Assembly (NCBI GenBank): GCA_963846585.1
Contig: CAWJWO010000015.1
Location: forward strand, 496,001-560,000
Direction: 5' to 3'
Length of the DNA: 64,000 bases
Source of the DNA: JAAUTT01 sp963846585
GTDB taxonomy: Bacteria > Bacteroidota > Bacteroidia > Bacteroidales > JAAUTT01
Shown here: positions 35,795 through 45,797 of the stretch, piece by piece
Numbering within the stretch: the stretch's first letter is position 1
Layout of the letters: each line of letters begins with the position of its first letter
The notes under the pieces: model-generated
Database searches by the model: none
Told to the model about the DNA's origin: nothing
The model's input: the letters and a program-made list of their open reading frames with translations, nothing else
Made by a program: the position numbers and the translations under genes

Positions 35795-38383
35795 ATGAAT
35801 TTAAACAATTTTACTATTAAAAGCCAGGATACAATACAAAAGGCAGCCACGATTGCTGAAACAAACCAAAATCAGGCAATTGAAAACGGGCATTTATTCA
35901 AAGCCTTGTTAAGTGAAGTAGAAGATGTTATGTCTTTTTTACTAAAAAAGCTAAATGTAAACATAACTAATGTTGAGAAGGTTATTGGACAAATAGTGGA
36001 ATCGTATCCAAAAGTTACCGGCGGCGAACCATATTTTTCAACTTCAGCAAATAATTCCATACAAAAGGCTATTGCTGCCTCTAAACAAATGGGTGATCAA
36101 TTTGTGTCAGTTGAACATTTATTATCAGGTATATTAAACAGTAACGACAATGTTGCCCAGATACTAAAAGACAGCGGGGTAACAGAATCAGATTTGCAAA
36201 AGGCAATAAACGACTTGCGTAAAGGCTCGAAGGTAACCAGCCAATCGGGGGAAGAAACTTATAACTCTTTGAACAGGTATGCTATAAACCTCAATGAGAT
36301 GGCACGTACAGGCAAGCTCGACCCTGTGATCGGCCGGGATGAAGAAATAAGGAGGGTTTTACAGATATTATCGCGCAGGACAAAAAATAATCCTCTCTTA
36401 ATTGGCGAACCGGGAGTTGGCAAAACAGCTATTGCTGAAGGTTTAGCCTATAGAATAATAAAGGGAGATATACCGGAGAATCTGAAAAACAAACAGATAT
36501 TCTCACTTGATATGGGAGCCTTAATTGCAGGCGCCAAATATAAAGGGGAGTTTGAAGAACGGCTTAAAGCCGTGATAAAAGAAGTTATTGAATCGAACGG
36601 CGAGGTAGTTTTATTCATAGATGAAATACACACACTCGTTGGAGCAGGAAAGAGCGAAGGCGCAATGGATGCTGCCAATATCCTGAAACCTGCCCTGGCC
36701 CGTGGTGAGCTCCGTGCTATAGGAGCCACTACCCTTAATGAATATCAAAAATATTTTGAGAAAGATAAAGCACTGGAACGAAGGTTCCAAAATGTGACTA
36801 TCAATGAGCCGGACACATTAAGTGCAATTTCAATATTGCGCGGTTTAAAGGAAAGATACGAAAACCATCATCAGGTAAGGATTAAGGATGATGCTATAAT
36901 TGCTGCGGTAGAACTTTCCCAGCGTTATATTACCGAACGGTTTTTACCTGATAAGGCTATCGACCTTATAGATGAGGCTGCTGCCAAACTTCGCATGGAG
37001 ATGAATTCAGTTCCGGAAGAAATAGATGAAATTGAACGCCATATCACACAACGTGAAATAGAACGGGAAGCTATAAAGCGGGAAGGGGATAATGTTAAAG
37101 TTCAGGAATTAATTAAAGAAATAGCCAATCTTACTGAAGAACGAAATAAACTCAGGGCTAAATGGGAAATTGAACGAAGTATAATAGGAAATATCCAGAA
37201 AAATAAAAAAGATATAGAGACATTTAAGTTTGATGCTGAAGAAGCAGAACGGACAGGTGATTACGGGAAAGTAGCGGAACTGCGTTACGGACGTATACGG
37301 GAAGCTGAACGAAACATCGAAATATGTATGGACGAACTTAAGAAAGCCCAGTCCGATATGGCCTTAATAAAAGAGGAGGTTGACACCGAAGACATAGCTG
37401 AGGTTGTTTCACGATGGACTGGAGTTCCGGTTGCGCGAATGCTTCAGAGTGAACGGGAAAAACTTTTACTGTTGGAGGAAGAACTTCATAAACGGGTTGT
37501 TGGCCAGGATGAAGCCATTACGGTAATTGCCGATGCAGTGAGACGTAACCGTGCTGGGCTTTCGGACCTGAAGCGTCCTATAGGGTCTTTTATTTTCATG
37601 GGTACTACCGGAGTTGGAAAGACAGAACTGGCCAAAGCCCTCGCTGAATTTCTTTTCAACGATGAAAACCTTATTACACGCATTGATATGAGTGAGTACC
37701 AGGAACGGCATTCTGTATCACGGCTGATCGGAGCCCCTCCCGGTTACGTGGGATATGATGAAGGCGGCCAGTTAACTGAAGCAGTACGTCATAAACCTTA
37801 TTCGGTAGTTCTGCTTGATGAAATCGAAAAAGCCCATTCCGATGTTTTTAATATTCTGCTGCAGGTTTTGGATGATGGCCGGTTGACTGATAATAAGGGC
37901 CGTACAGTTAATTTCAAAAATACCATTATTATAATGACATCGAACATTGGATCGTCGGTAATACAGGAAGAAATGGAAACATTAAATGACCGTAACAGGG
38001 ACGAGATACTTGCACGAACCAAAAATGATGTTATGACGCTTTTAAAACAAGCTATACGTCCTGAGTTTTTAAACAGGCTGGATGAAATAGTAATGTTTGT
38101 TCCGTTAACAAAAAAAGAAATAAAGGAAATAGTTTTGATGCAATTTGAACATATCAGACAAACACTCGACAACACGAATGTAAATGTGGAGTTGACAAAA
38201 GAAGCAGTTGACTGGATTGCACAGGAAGGATTTGACCCTCAGTTTGGAGCACGGCCTGTAAAAAGGGCCTTGCAGAAGTATGTACTTAATGAATTATCTA
38301 AAAAAATACTTTCAGGCAGTGTTACTAAGAATTCAAAAATTATTATTGATAGTTTCGGCGAAGGCCTTGTGTTCCACAATTAG
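35795..38383 (+). CDS. clpB: ATP-dependent chaperone ClpB
   Basis: 862-residue disaggregase that works with DnaK to rescue aggregated proteins. N domain (about 1-145), AAA-1 with GEPGVGKTA (about 206-214), the long coiled-coil M domain (about 405-525), AAA-2 with GTTGVGKTELAKAL, and the C-terminal FDPQFGARPVKRA. Full length. The TAG stop (38381-38383) is the first word of a TAGTGCT array. No CIRCE-type operator is seen upstream. Confidence 0.97.
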   Translation: MNLNNFTIKSQDTIQKAATIAETNQNQAIENGHLFKALLSEVEDVMSFLLKKLNVNITNVEKVIGQIVESYPKVTGGEPYFSTSANNSIQKAIAASKQMGDQFVSVEHLLSGILNSNDNVAQILKDSGVTESDLQKAINDLRKGSKVTSQSGEETYNSLNRYAINLNEMARTGKLDPVIGRDEEIRRVLQILSRRTKNNPLLIGEPGVGKTAIAEGLAYRIIKGDIPENLKNKQIFSLDMGALIAGAKYKGEFEERLKAVIKEVIESNGEVVLFIDEIHTLVGAGKSEGAMDAANILKPALARGELRAIGATTLNEYQKYFEKDKALERRFQNVTINEPDTLSAISILRGLKERYENHHQVRIKDDAIIAAVELSQRYITERFLPDKAIDLIDEAAAKLRMEMNSVPEEIDEIERHITQREIEREAIKREGDNVKVQELIKEIANLTEERNKLRAKWEIERSIIGNIQKNKKDIETFKFDAEEAERTGDYGKVAELRYGRIREAERNIEICMDELKKAQSDMALIKEEVDTEDIAEVVSRWTGVPVARMLQSEREKLLLLEEELHKRVVGQDEAITVIADAVRRNRAGLSDLKRPIGSFIFMGTTGVGKTELAKALAEFLFNDENLITRIDMSEYQERHSVSRLIGAPPGYVGYDEGGQLTEAVRHKPYSVVLLDEIEKAHSDVFNILLQVLDDGRLTDNKGRTVNFKNTIIIMTSNIGSSVIQEEMETLNDRNRDEILARTKNDVMTLLKQAIRPEFLNRLDEIVMFVPLTKKEIKEIVLMQFEHIRQTLDNTNVNVELTKEAVDWIAQEGFDPQFGARPVKRALQKYVLNELSKKILSGSVTKNSKIIIDSFGEGLVFHN

Positions 38384-38641
38384 TGCTTAGTGCATAGTGC
38401 TTAGTGCTTAGAAAATAGTGCATAATAATTAGTGCATAGTGCATAGTTTTATATCCTATAAAAGATTAACCATGTTTACAATATAAACCTTTTTAAATTT
38501 TGTGTATTAATCAAAAGATTATTTTTAATTTAATTACTAATTACTAAGGACTATATAAATAAGCACTTTTTTGTTCCATTAAGATAGAATGCTCTACTAT
38601 GCACTATTTTCTACGCACTAAGCACTATGCACTATGCACTA
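38381..38641. repeat. 43-bp inverted repeat made of TAGTGCT words between convergent genes
   Basis: The arm at 38382-38424 and the reverse complement of 38598-38640 match at 41 of 43 positions, including a non-repetitive segment (TAGAAAATAGTGCATA). They are separated by 173 bp. The left arm begins inside the clpB stop codon and the right arm ends next to the stop codon of the CsbD-like gene. It could fold into a long cruciform or transcript hairpin and may act as a bidirectional terminator. Confidence 0.85.
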
Positions 38642-38839
38642 TTAAAGTGCCTGGAAAATGCGTTTTATTTCAGCTTCTGACTTGCCCAGTTTAATACTAA
38701 GCCTTTCAAGCATTTCATGTTTTCTGCCTGTTTCAAAAAATAAATCGTCGTCGGTAAGCTTTGTAAATTGCAATTGAAGTTTCCTTTTTTGTTCATTCCA
38801 GATTTGATCTATACGGGAAGGTGTGGATGGTCTAAACAT
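38642..38839 (-). CDS. small CsbD-like stress protein
   Basis: 65 residues, basic, helical. The segment IDQIWNEQKRKLQLQFTKLTDDDL followed by GRKHEMLERLSIKLGKSEAEIKRI matches the arrangement of CsbD-type general stress proteins (W..K...LTDDDL...G....L...L....G.s..E), with a divergent N-terminus. Function in the family is not defined. Convergent with clpB. Confidence 0.7.
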   Translation of the reverse strand: MFRPSTPSRIDQIWNEQKRKLQLQFTKLTDDDLFFETGRKHEMLERLSIKLGKSEAEIKRIFQAL

Positions 38840-38890
38840 AGTATTTAATATTAATGAGATTGAGATATGTAAAAAACAATAAAGATACTA

Positions 38891-39820
38891 TTATTTTTTG
38901 GAATTATTGAAATTAATTGACGAATCCCTAACAATATAATTATCATAACTTAAGCAAACTTCTGTGGCAAACTGAATTGCATAATGCAGGTACTTGCTCC
39001 AATTGTCTTCGGACAGATATAATAAATTGTTCAAAGTTACATTTGATTCAAAAAGCCCGTAAATCAATCCGGCGCTAAAAGTATCCCCTGCCCCGATAGT
39101 ACTTACAGGAATAATGGAAGGAGCATCAATATGTTTATATATAGAAGGGGTGAATAAATCAGCCCCATGTTTATCAGCCGTTACAACCAACACAACATTG
39201 GGATTGATAACTTTCAAGGCATTATATGCCTCTTGCGAAGATTGAGTATTGAATACCAGATTGAAGTCTTCGCGTGAACCTTTAACTATATGAGAAAGAC
39301 TTATATTTTCAAGAATCCAATCCTTGGCATATGGGTTTACTGCAAGTTGTGACGGACGAACATTAGGATCATAATAAATTATATTTCCTGCTTGCCTTAT
39401 TTGTTTAAGATACTTTACAAATTCAGGACGAATATCGGCTTGTATGCCAAACAGGGAGCCAAAAATTACCAGTCCGCTTTCATCCCCGGGAGGAAAAACA
39501 AGTTGTTTATCATCAGGCCGACGACCATTATAAAAGGAATAGCTTGCGTTGTTTTCAGCATCGAGGAATGCCAGTGCAATACGTGATGTGCCCTCGTAAA
39601 CTGTCAGAAATGTTGTATCAATATTATTATCATTTAAAAAATCAACAGTAATTTTACCTATTTCATCCGAACCACATAATGCAGCCATACTGACAGGGAC
39701 ACCCAGTCTGCCCAGGGAAACAACAGTATTTAAAATACTCCCCCCTACCCTGCCATCTATGGGTTTTTTATCTTTAAAAATAATGTCGTATGTCGTTTCA
39801 CCAAATGCAAGGACTTTCAT
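38891..39820 (-). CDS. PfkB-family sugar kinase, fructokinase-like
   Basis: 309 residues. N-terminal GGSILNTVVSLGRLG and the C-terminal catalytic motif STIGAGDTFSAGLIYG with the catalytic Asp identify the ribokinase/PfkB family. Comparison by eye favours fructokinase, but substrate cannot be fixed from sequence. Stands alone beside the tRNA. Confidence 0.88.
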   Translation of the reverse strand: MKVLAFGETTYDIIFKDKKPIDGRVGGSILNTVVSLGRLGVPVSMAALCGSDEIGKITVDFLNDNNIDTTFLTVYEGTSRIALAFLDAENNASYSFYNGRRPDDKQLVFPPGDESGLVIFGSLFGIQADIRPEFVKYLKQIRQAGNIIYYDPNVRPSQLAVNPYAKDWILENISLSHIVKGSREDFNLVFNTQSSQEAYNALKVINPNVVLVVTADKHGADLFTPSIYKHIDAPSIIPVSTIGAGDTFSAGLIYGLFESNVTLNNLLYLSEDNWSKYLHYAIQFATEVCLSYDNYIVRDSSINFNNSKK

Positions 39821-39927
39821 AGGGGACAGGAAAAGTGATTAAGTTTAATCAATATAATTATTAATAGCTAATATAAAATAAAAGTTCCTGCAAACTTAAT
39901 GTTTACAGGAACTTTTATTTATTAATG

Positions 39928-40011
39928 TGACCAGGATGAGACTCGAACTCACACGAGGTTGCCCCCACTACCCCCTCAAAGTAGCGTGTATACCAATTTC
40001 ACCACCTGGCC
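39928..40011 (-). tRNA. tRNA-Leu, anticodon GAG
   Basis: 84 nt class II tRNA on the minus strand. Acceptor stem GGCCAGG pairs with CCTGGTC (one G-T), D-stem GTG/CAC, anticodon stem CTACT/GGTAG around the loop TTGAGGG giving anticodon GAG, a long variable arm, and a T-loop with GTTCGAGTC. No CCA is encoded. Reads CUC and CUU codons. Confidence 0.95.
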
Positions 40012-40021
40012 GGTATAAAGT

Positions 40022-40083
40022 TGAAGACGTTGTAGACGTTGTAACTGCGCTATTTTACAACCTATACAACCTTTAAAACCTTA
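40022..40083. repeat. inverted GTTGTA word arrays beside tRNA-Leu
   Basis: The left array repeats GTTGTAGAC and the right array repeats TACAACCTA, so they are inverted relative to each other. GTTGTAGACGTTGTAA pairs with TTACAACCTATACAAC at 14 of 16 positions around a short loop. It may form a hairpin 5' of the tRNA. Confidence 0.75.
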
Positions 40084-40110
40084 TTTTTCGTCGCAAATAT
40101 AAAAAAAATA

Positions 40111-40136
40111 TTAGGATTAAAGGATTAAAGGATTAT
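40111..40136. repeat. AGGATTAA array at the 3' end of the methyltransferase gene
   Basis: Three copies of an 8-bp word (AGGATTAA) span the stop codon (40117-40119) and the last five codons of the neighbouring methyltransferase. Confidence 0.8.
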
Positions 40137-40911
40137 TTGGATTTATCCAATGTTCCCAATTATTGGAAAAAGGAATAACTCCGTCAGATGCCCAAAAATA
40201 GATGTTAAGTCTGTTTGAAAAAACCGTTTCAAAAACGATAACGTTTTTAAAATGAGGAGTTAAAAATCTTTTCAAATCTGCCATATTCTTAAATTCGTAA
40301 TTACATTGATCCAAAGCTTTTGTATCACTCCTTGTGTGTCCGCTAAGGGTACCTGATTTATTATTCAGCCTCTCCCTAATTTCAGGTATTATTGATTTAA
40401 TTTCTTCCTCAGTACAATGTTCTATTGCTGATTCCCAAATGATATTGTCAAAATCACCTTTTGGCATTTCATATCTTATATCTGCCAGTAAATAATTAAT
40501 ATTTTTTGCTTTATTATTTTTTTTCGCTGTTGCTATTGCTTTCTTATTAAAATCACAGGCAATTATTGATTTAGACAACCCACTATAAAAATTTCTTGCG
40601 TTAAATCCGTCGCCACAGCCTAGTTCAAGCAACATACCATCTCGCTTAATTGCTAAAGTACTAAAAATACCTCGTTCTAACCAATGGGCCATTCTCGATT
40701 TTTTCCAGGAATAATATAAATCAATATTATGATCAAAAAACTCAGGTCTAGGGGGAATTTGCCATTCAGTAAAAAATAATCGTTTATGTGCACCGGCTGC
40801 CCAAGTTCTGGAAAGCAATGATTCTAATTCATTAAGTGCTATTAAAATTGGTTTAAACGGTTTAAGTATATTTAGACCTGTAGCAATAACTTTCTTTACT
40901 AAAGTATTCAT
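40117..40911 (-). CDS. class I SAM-dependent methyltransferase
   Basis: 264 residues. SAM motif LLELGCGDGFNARNF (about 93-107), IIACDFNKKAI, and NIIWESAIEHC. N-terminal helices may contact the membrane or partner. Such enzymes modify small molecules or sugars in polysaccharide loci. The final codons (NPLIL and stop) are read from a TTAATCC/AGGATTAA word array at 40111-40136, so the C-terminus differs from whatever preceded the array. Confidence 0.8.
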   Translation of the reverse strand: MNTLVKKVIATGLNILKPFKPILIALNELESLLSRTWAAGAHKRLFFTEWQIPPRPEFFDHNIDLYYSWKKSRMAHWLERGIFSTLAIKRDGMLLELGCGDGFNARNFYSGLSKSIIACDFNKKAIATAKKNNKAKNINYLLADIRYEMPKGDFDNIIWESAIEHCTEEEIKSIIPEIRERLNNKSGTLSGHTRSDTKALDQCNYEFKNMADLKRFLTPHFKNVIVFETVFSNRLNIYFWASDGVIPFSNNWEHWINPNNPLIL

Positions 40912-40933
40912 TATGTGGATATAAATTTATTAA

Positions 40934-43442
40934 TTATTTTAATGTAAAAACCTCTTTGAACTTTATGTCCTTTGACGAACTCCCTACCTGGACTTCGAAA
41001 TCTCCCGGTTCGGCAATCCAACCTCCTTTTTCGGGGTTGTAATACTTCAAATCGTCAATTGAAATTTTAAAAGCGACTTTCATAGTTTCGCCAGGCTTCA
41101 GGTTAATCTTGGCAAAGTGTTTAAGTTCCTTTAAAGGCCTTGGTAAACCTGAATGCCGGTCACTAATATAAAGCTGCACAATTTCTTTTCCTTCACGGTA
41201 ACCGGTATTTTTAATTTCAACAGAAGCCTCGATATTGCCATCGTCCTTTATGTGGTTAGAATTCAAAACAAGGTTTTTATAATCAAAAGTTGTATATGAC
41301 AAACCAAACCCGAATGGGAATAAAGGTTCAACATTATTTTTATCATACCCCCTGTATCCGACAAAAATACCTTCAGAGTAGGTAACCCTCATTTTTTTAT
41401 CAACATCGTAATAGCTCTTAAATACGGGGTTGTCTTCCCATTTTTTTTCGAAGGTTACGGGAAGTTTCCCTGATGGGTTAACTAATCCGAAAAGTATTTC
41501 TGCAATAGCCTGGCCTCCCATTTGACCCGGGTACCATGCATGCATTAATGCGGGAACATCATTTATCCAGGCAGCAATATCAGCATTGCCTCCGCTATTA
41601 AGCACCACTATTGTGTTTTTGTTCACTGAGGAAATCTGTTTTATTAAATCGACCTGAGATAAAGGTAACCCAAACGACCTGTCGTACCCTTCCCCTTCGG
41701 TCCTGAAATCAAAACCAACGCATACGACGGCAACATCAGCGCTTTTTGCTACTTTAATGGCCTCTTTAACCGGATTATCATCCTGAAGCTTATAGCCAAA
41801 ACGGATGCAGCCTCCGCCAAGATGCTGATAATATTCAAGTTTTATTTGATATTCTTTGCCTGCAACCAGTTTAATAATTTTTATTGTACGGTTTTCGGGC
41901 TCATCTACCCATGATTCAATAAACTTATTATTATCGATAAACAGCCTGTACCCATCATCCCCGCTAACTGCAATCATATAAATACCCGATTTTTCAACTT
42001 TTATTTTCCCTGTCCAGCGGGCAGAGAAATTTACAGTTTTAAATCCTGAAGCCACAGGAACATCCCAATTAAAGTTTATAAACTTATCTTCACGCGTAAA
42101 ACCTGGTTTACCTTCAAGATTAATGTTGTTAAAAAACTCTCCTTTAAGTGCATTGGTTTTACTGTCGGATGATAAAAAAACACTATTCTTATAAAATTCG
42201 TTTGAAACACTCTCATTCATTCCTGATTGGAATTTAACACGAATAGCATTGCCTGCAATTTGTTTAATCCCGTCAAGGACAGAAATTGCCTGATATGGGT
42301 TCCACGTAAGCGCTTCCGCCACCTCCGGTGACAGGTAATTCTGCATTTGGGCCCAGCACGGCAATAGTTTTAATTTTCTCCTTATTCAACGGAAGTATTT
42401 TGCCGGCGTTTTTAAGAAGTACAATACCTGCCCTTGCTCCCTCAAGTGCTACTTCCGACAACTGGTCCTTATTTACGGGTTTTGAGCTTATGTCCCATGA
42501 AGAATCCATAAAACCAAATTTATAATACATCCTCAAAATCCGTCGTATTTTATCATCTATTAAACTTTTTTTGAGTTTGCCTGATTCAATGGCAGGCAAC
42601 AGTGAATCGGAATTCATGTGCACACCGGATGGCATTTCAAGGTCGAGGCCGGCATTTGCAGCTGCCAGTCCATCATAAGTTGAACCCCAGTCGCTCATAA
42701 CAATACCGTTGAATTTCCAGTTTTCCTTTAATATTTTAGTTAGCAGGTAATAATTTTGCGATGTATGAATCCCGTTTAGCAGGTTGTAACTATTCATTAC
42801 CGCACCGGCTTTACCATTTAAAACGGCAGCTTTAAAGCCAGGCAGGTATATTTCCTGTAAGGTGCGTTCATCAATATCAGAACTTACATTATGCCGGTCC
42901 CATTCCTGGTTATTAGCTGCAAAGTGCTTGGCTGTAGCAACAACTTTCATGCTCTGAACCCCCTGTATAAATGAAGAGGCCATATGGCCCGTAAGATACG
43001 GGTCTTCACCAAGGTATTCGAAATTTCTGCCGCACATTGGTGCCCTGTATATGTTAAGGCCAGGACCCAGAAGTATATTTACACCTTTACCCCTTGCCTC
43101 AATGCCGATTGATTTGCCAATTGTCCGGGCCATTGCAGTGTCCCATGAAGCTGCCAAAAGAATTGAAGCAGGATATGCTGTTGATTTGCCATAATTACGA
43201 ACTCCGACAGAGGCGTCGGACATCTTAATTTTTGGAAGCCCAAGGCGGGGAACAGGCATAATGTAAAAATCCTCAAAACCCCCAATCATTTTTAATTTTT
43301 CCTGAAGGGTCATTTTTGCAACAAGAGTGTCAACTTTTATATTGATATCCTTATCGCAAAGGCTGTTTGTACAGTTATTCCTTTTTCCAGAGCAGGCAGC
43401 AAAGAAAATAATTCCGCTGATTAAGAGTAATAGTTTCCTCAT
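40934..43442 (-). pseudogene. GH3 family glycoside hydrolase lipoprotein with PA14 insert, frameshifted
   Basis: Two overlapping frames (43442-42273 and 42364-40934) together make one beta-glucosidase-like protein of about 830 residues. Start at ATG 43442 gives MRKLLLLISGIIFFAACSG, a lipoprotein signal with lipobox Cys. The GH3 nucleophile is in IVMSDWGSTYDG; the second part carries GH3 domain 2, a PA14 domain (about GKPGFTREDKF to IDNNKFIESW) and a C-terminal fibronectin-III-like domain. Frames join if one C is removed from CCC at 42297-42299: YVEP is then followed directly by YQAISVLDG. Cause may be a true mutation, a sequencing error or frameshifting. Both halves are otherwise well preserved. 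Confidence 0.85.
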
Positions 43443-43491
43443 AATAAGTAGTTTAGTTTTAATAGAAATTAAGGACAAGATATAAAAAAAA

Positions 43492-43560
43492 GTTGTAAAA
43501 GTCGTAAAAGTTTTAGAGGTTGTATTTTCTACCTTGATAACCTTTATAACCTTTACAACC
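43492..43560. repeat. inverted word arrays upstream of the GH3 gene
   Basis: GTTGTAAAAG words (43492-43524) face TTATAACCT/TTACAACC words (43538-43560) in inverted orientation, giving an imperfect hairpin. The words belong to the same family as those at 16891 and 40022. Confidence 0.75.
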
Positions 43561-43592
43561 AAATTTTCACATCTTTACATCTGCGAACTGAA

Positions 43593-45053
43593 TTATCTTC
43601 CTGTACTGGCAAAAATAGTTCTTATAGTATTAAAAAATAACTTAATGTCTGTTTTTATTGACCATCTGTCAATGTAATCAAGATCCATTTTCACCCATTC
43701 GTCGAATTTTATTTCGTTCCTTTTAGGTACAATTTGCCAATAACAAGTAATACCCGGTTTAACTGACAGGCGTCGTAACTGCCATGGCTCATATTGTGCT
43801 GTTTCAGAGGCCAATGGTGGGCGTGGACCCATAAAAGACATATCTCCTTTTAATACATTAAAGAATTGCGGAATTTCATCCAAACCGGTTTTGCGTAAAA
43901 GTTTGCCAACCTTGGTAATGCGGGGATCATTTGTTAGTTTAAATACCGGGCCATCCATCTCGTTATGTTGTTCAAGGTCCTTTTTTAATAATTCGGCATT
44001 TTTTACCATTGTCCTGAATTTATAAATATAAAATTGACGTCCCCTTAATCCAACCCTTGCTTGTTTAAAAATGACCGGTCCGGGAGTATCTATCTTTATT
44101 AAAATAGCAAATAAAAGTAAAATAGGGATGAGCATTACTATTATTGCAAATGATGCCAGAATATCAAAAGCAGTTTTTATAGAAGTGCCTAAATTATAGT
44201 CATTTGAAAGTGTAAAAGTGTGAAATGGAATTCCTCCTAAGTAGGTTAAATGGGAATTGGTCATTACAAATGAAGAATTATCGGTGAATAATCTGAATTC
44301 AACTCCAATTTCCTCACACGATTTTAATATTGAACGGATTGCATTAATATTGATATCTTCTTTATATAAGATTATCTCATCAATAGCATCAAATTCAAAT
44401 AACAATTTAAGACTATAAATGGCTTTTACCGGATATACTCTTACTGATTTACTAAATTTATTATAAATAACTTCAGAATTTGAAATTACCATTATAATCC
44501 TGTATCCCCATTCCTTTTTATTAAGAATGTTTTCAATTAAGTCAGATCCACGTTCCCCTGCTATTATAATAATGTTTCTGTAGTTAAAGCCGGCCTTCCG
44601 GTAAAACTTAAATAAACGGTATTCGATTGAACGGCATATATATAATAAAAGGAATATATTTAAAGAAGTAAATAGCAAAAATTGAAATGAAATATGGTTT
44701 ACATAGATAAAATTAATAAGAATGCTGAGAAATGACAAAATACTAAAATTGTATAATGAGAATTGGATAAACAATATTAAAATATTAGAGTATTTTGTAG
44801 TTCTTGGTATTTGAGTAATATTGTTCATATGTAAGAGTAAAAACCAAACCGGAAGCATACATAAGTATAAAACTATGTAAGAATCATATTGAAAAAAATG
44901 ATTATCTATACTCTTGTGGGTTAACTTAAAGGCAAGCTCGAAAGAACAGGATACTAAAAACAAATCCATCAATCCCATAATGGAAAATGCAAAATTCCAA
45001 TTTTTTATGAATGAAATGCCTTTATTTTTAGTTAAGTAATTAAATATTTTCAT
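43593..45053 (-). CDS. initiating sugar-1-phosphate transferase (polyprenyl-phosphate), WcaJ type
   Basis: 486 residues; several N-terminal membrane helices (about 25-150), a CoA-binding-like middle domain (about 155-260), a re-entrant helix (about 290-315), then the catalytic bacterial sugar-transferase domain with ARVGLRGRQFYIYKFRTM, KTGLDEIPQFFNVLKGDMSFMGPRPP and RLSVKPGITCYWQ. Loads the first sugar phosphate of the repeat unit on undecaprenyl phosphate. It is the last gene of the main polysaccharide operon. Confidence 0.95.
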   Translation of the reverse strand: MKIFNYLTKNKGISFIKNWNFAFSIMGLMDLFLVSCSFELAFKLTHKSIDNHFFQYDSYIVLYLCMLPVWFLLLHMNNITQIPRTTKYSNILILFIQFSLYNFSILSFLSILINFIYVNHISFQFLLFTSLNIFLLLYICRSIEYRLFKFYRKAGFNYRNIIIIAGERGSDLIENILNKKEWGYRIIMVISNSEVIYNKFSKSVRVYPVKAIYSLKLLFEFDAIDEIILYKEDININAIRSILKSCEEIGVEFRLFTDNSSFVMTNSHLTYLGGIPFHTFTLSNDYNLGTSIKTAFDILASFAIIVMLIPILLLFAILIKIDTPGPVIFKQARVGLRGRQFYIYKFRTMVKNAELLKKDLEQHNEMDGPVFKLTNDPRITKVGKLLRKTGLDEIPQFFNVLKGDMSFMGPRPPLASETAQYEPWQLRRLSVKPGITCYWQIVPKRNEIKFDEWVKMDLDYIDRWSIKTDIKLFFNTIRTIFASTGR

Positions 45054-45063
45054 AAGGTATAAA

Positions 45064-45624
45064 CTAATTTTTATAAAGAATAAAAAAGGTTGTTGTATCT
45101 GTGATTAATTTATCTACCAGATACATACCTTCCCTGACAAATAATTTGTTAAGTCCCCTAGACATATAACTGTAACTAAAGTATTTATCTCTAATATATT
45201 TATTATCCTTAATGAATGGGATAACACCAAGTATGCCAATTATAAGAATAAATAAAACATGAACGAAATACCTGAATACATGTTTAGCATAATAGAGCCT
45301 CCGTCTAACCTGGCTATGACTTTGATATAATCCAACATAATAAGAGTTTGATGGTAGATGATTGCATATATTTTGAAATATATCAATAAATCCGGGGTTT
45401 TGATTTATAAGTTTAAGGTTGATGACTGAATTAATATTTTCAAAATCATGAACATTAAATAAATTGAATTCATGAGGTTTAAGAATAATAAACTTATTTT
45501 TTAATATCAAAGGGTACTTTTGAATAAAACAAAATAAATCAGGATTAGTTTCTGTTAAATACTTAACATCGTTATCCCTGATAATTAGAGTTGAATCTGT
45601 TATTTCAATAACGGTTGAAGGCAT
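45064..45624 (-). CDS. unrecognised single-pass membrane protein beside the sugar transferase
   Basis: 186 residues: a hydrophilic N-terminal part (1-115), one transmembrane helix (about 119-137) and a C-terminal tail ending ITDTTTFFILYKN. I cannot assign a family firmly. The stretch SNSYYVGLYQSHSQVRRRLYY and the C-terminal pattern recall proteins encoded beside initiating sugar transferases in other Bacteroidota. Ten base pairs before the sugar transferase gene and preceded by a good promoter and phased boxes, so it probably works with that enzyme. Confidence 0.65.
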   Translation of the reverse strand: MPSTVIEITDSTLIIRDNDVKYLTETNPDLFCFIQKYPLILKNKFIILKPHEFNLFNVHDFENINSVINLKLINQNPGFIDIFQNICNHLPSNSYYVGLYQSHSQVRRRLYYAKHVFRYFVHVLFILIIGILGVIPFIKDNKYIRDKYFSYSYMSRGLNKLFVREGMYLVDKLITDTTTFFILYKN

Positions 45625-45668
45625 AGAATTATATATTAGTAAAATAACTTAAATTGGGGTATCCTTTA

Positions 45669-45699
45669 CAAAAATACTTAAGTTTAAATGAATAGTCAA
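45669..45699 (-). promoter_or_regulatory. Bacteroidota-type promoter of the sugar-transferase pair
   Basis: On the minus strand TTG (45699-45697), exactly 20 nt, then TATTTTTG (45676-45669), matching the Bacteroidota pattern TTG-N19-21-TAnnTTTG. The transcript would start near 45662, about 38 nt before the ATG at 45624. The -33 TTG sits in a box-like word ATTGACTATT. Confidence 0.7.
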
Positions 45700-45797
45700 T
45701 AATTTTAAGTTATGGTAACAATAAAAAGGTATTAAATTATCATTAAAATAGCTGCTTTTATTCTTCAATAAATTTAATGCATCAATTTATTATAATA

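Noticed and set aside
42273..42364. Separate gene starting MPCWAQMQNYL in the overlap of the two GH3 frames
   Set aside because: The first residues are an out-of-frame reading of GH3 sequence; the rest is the C-terminal half of the same protein.
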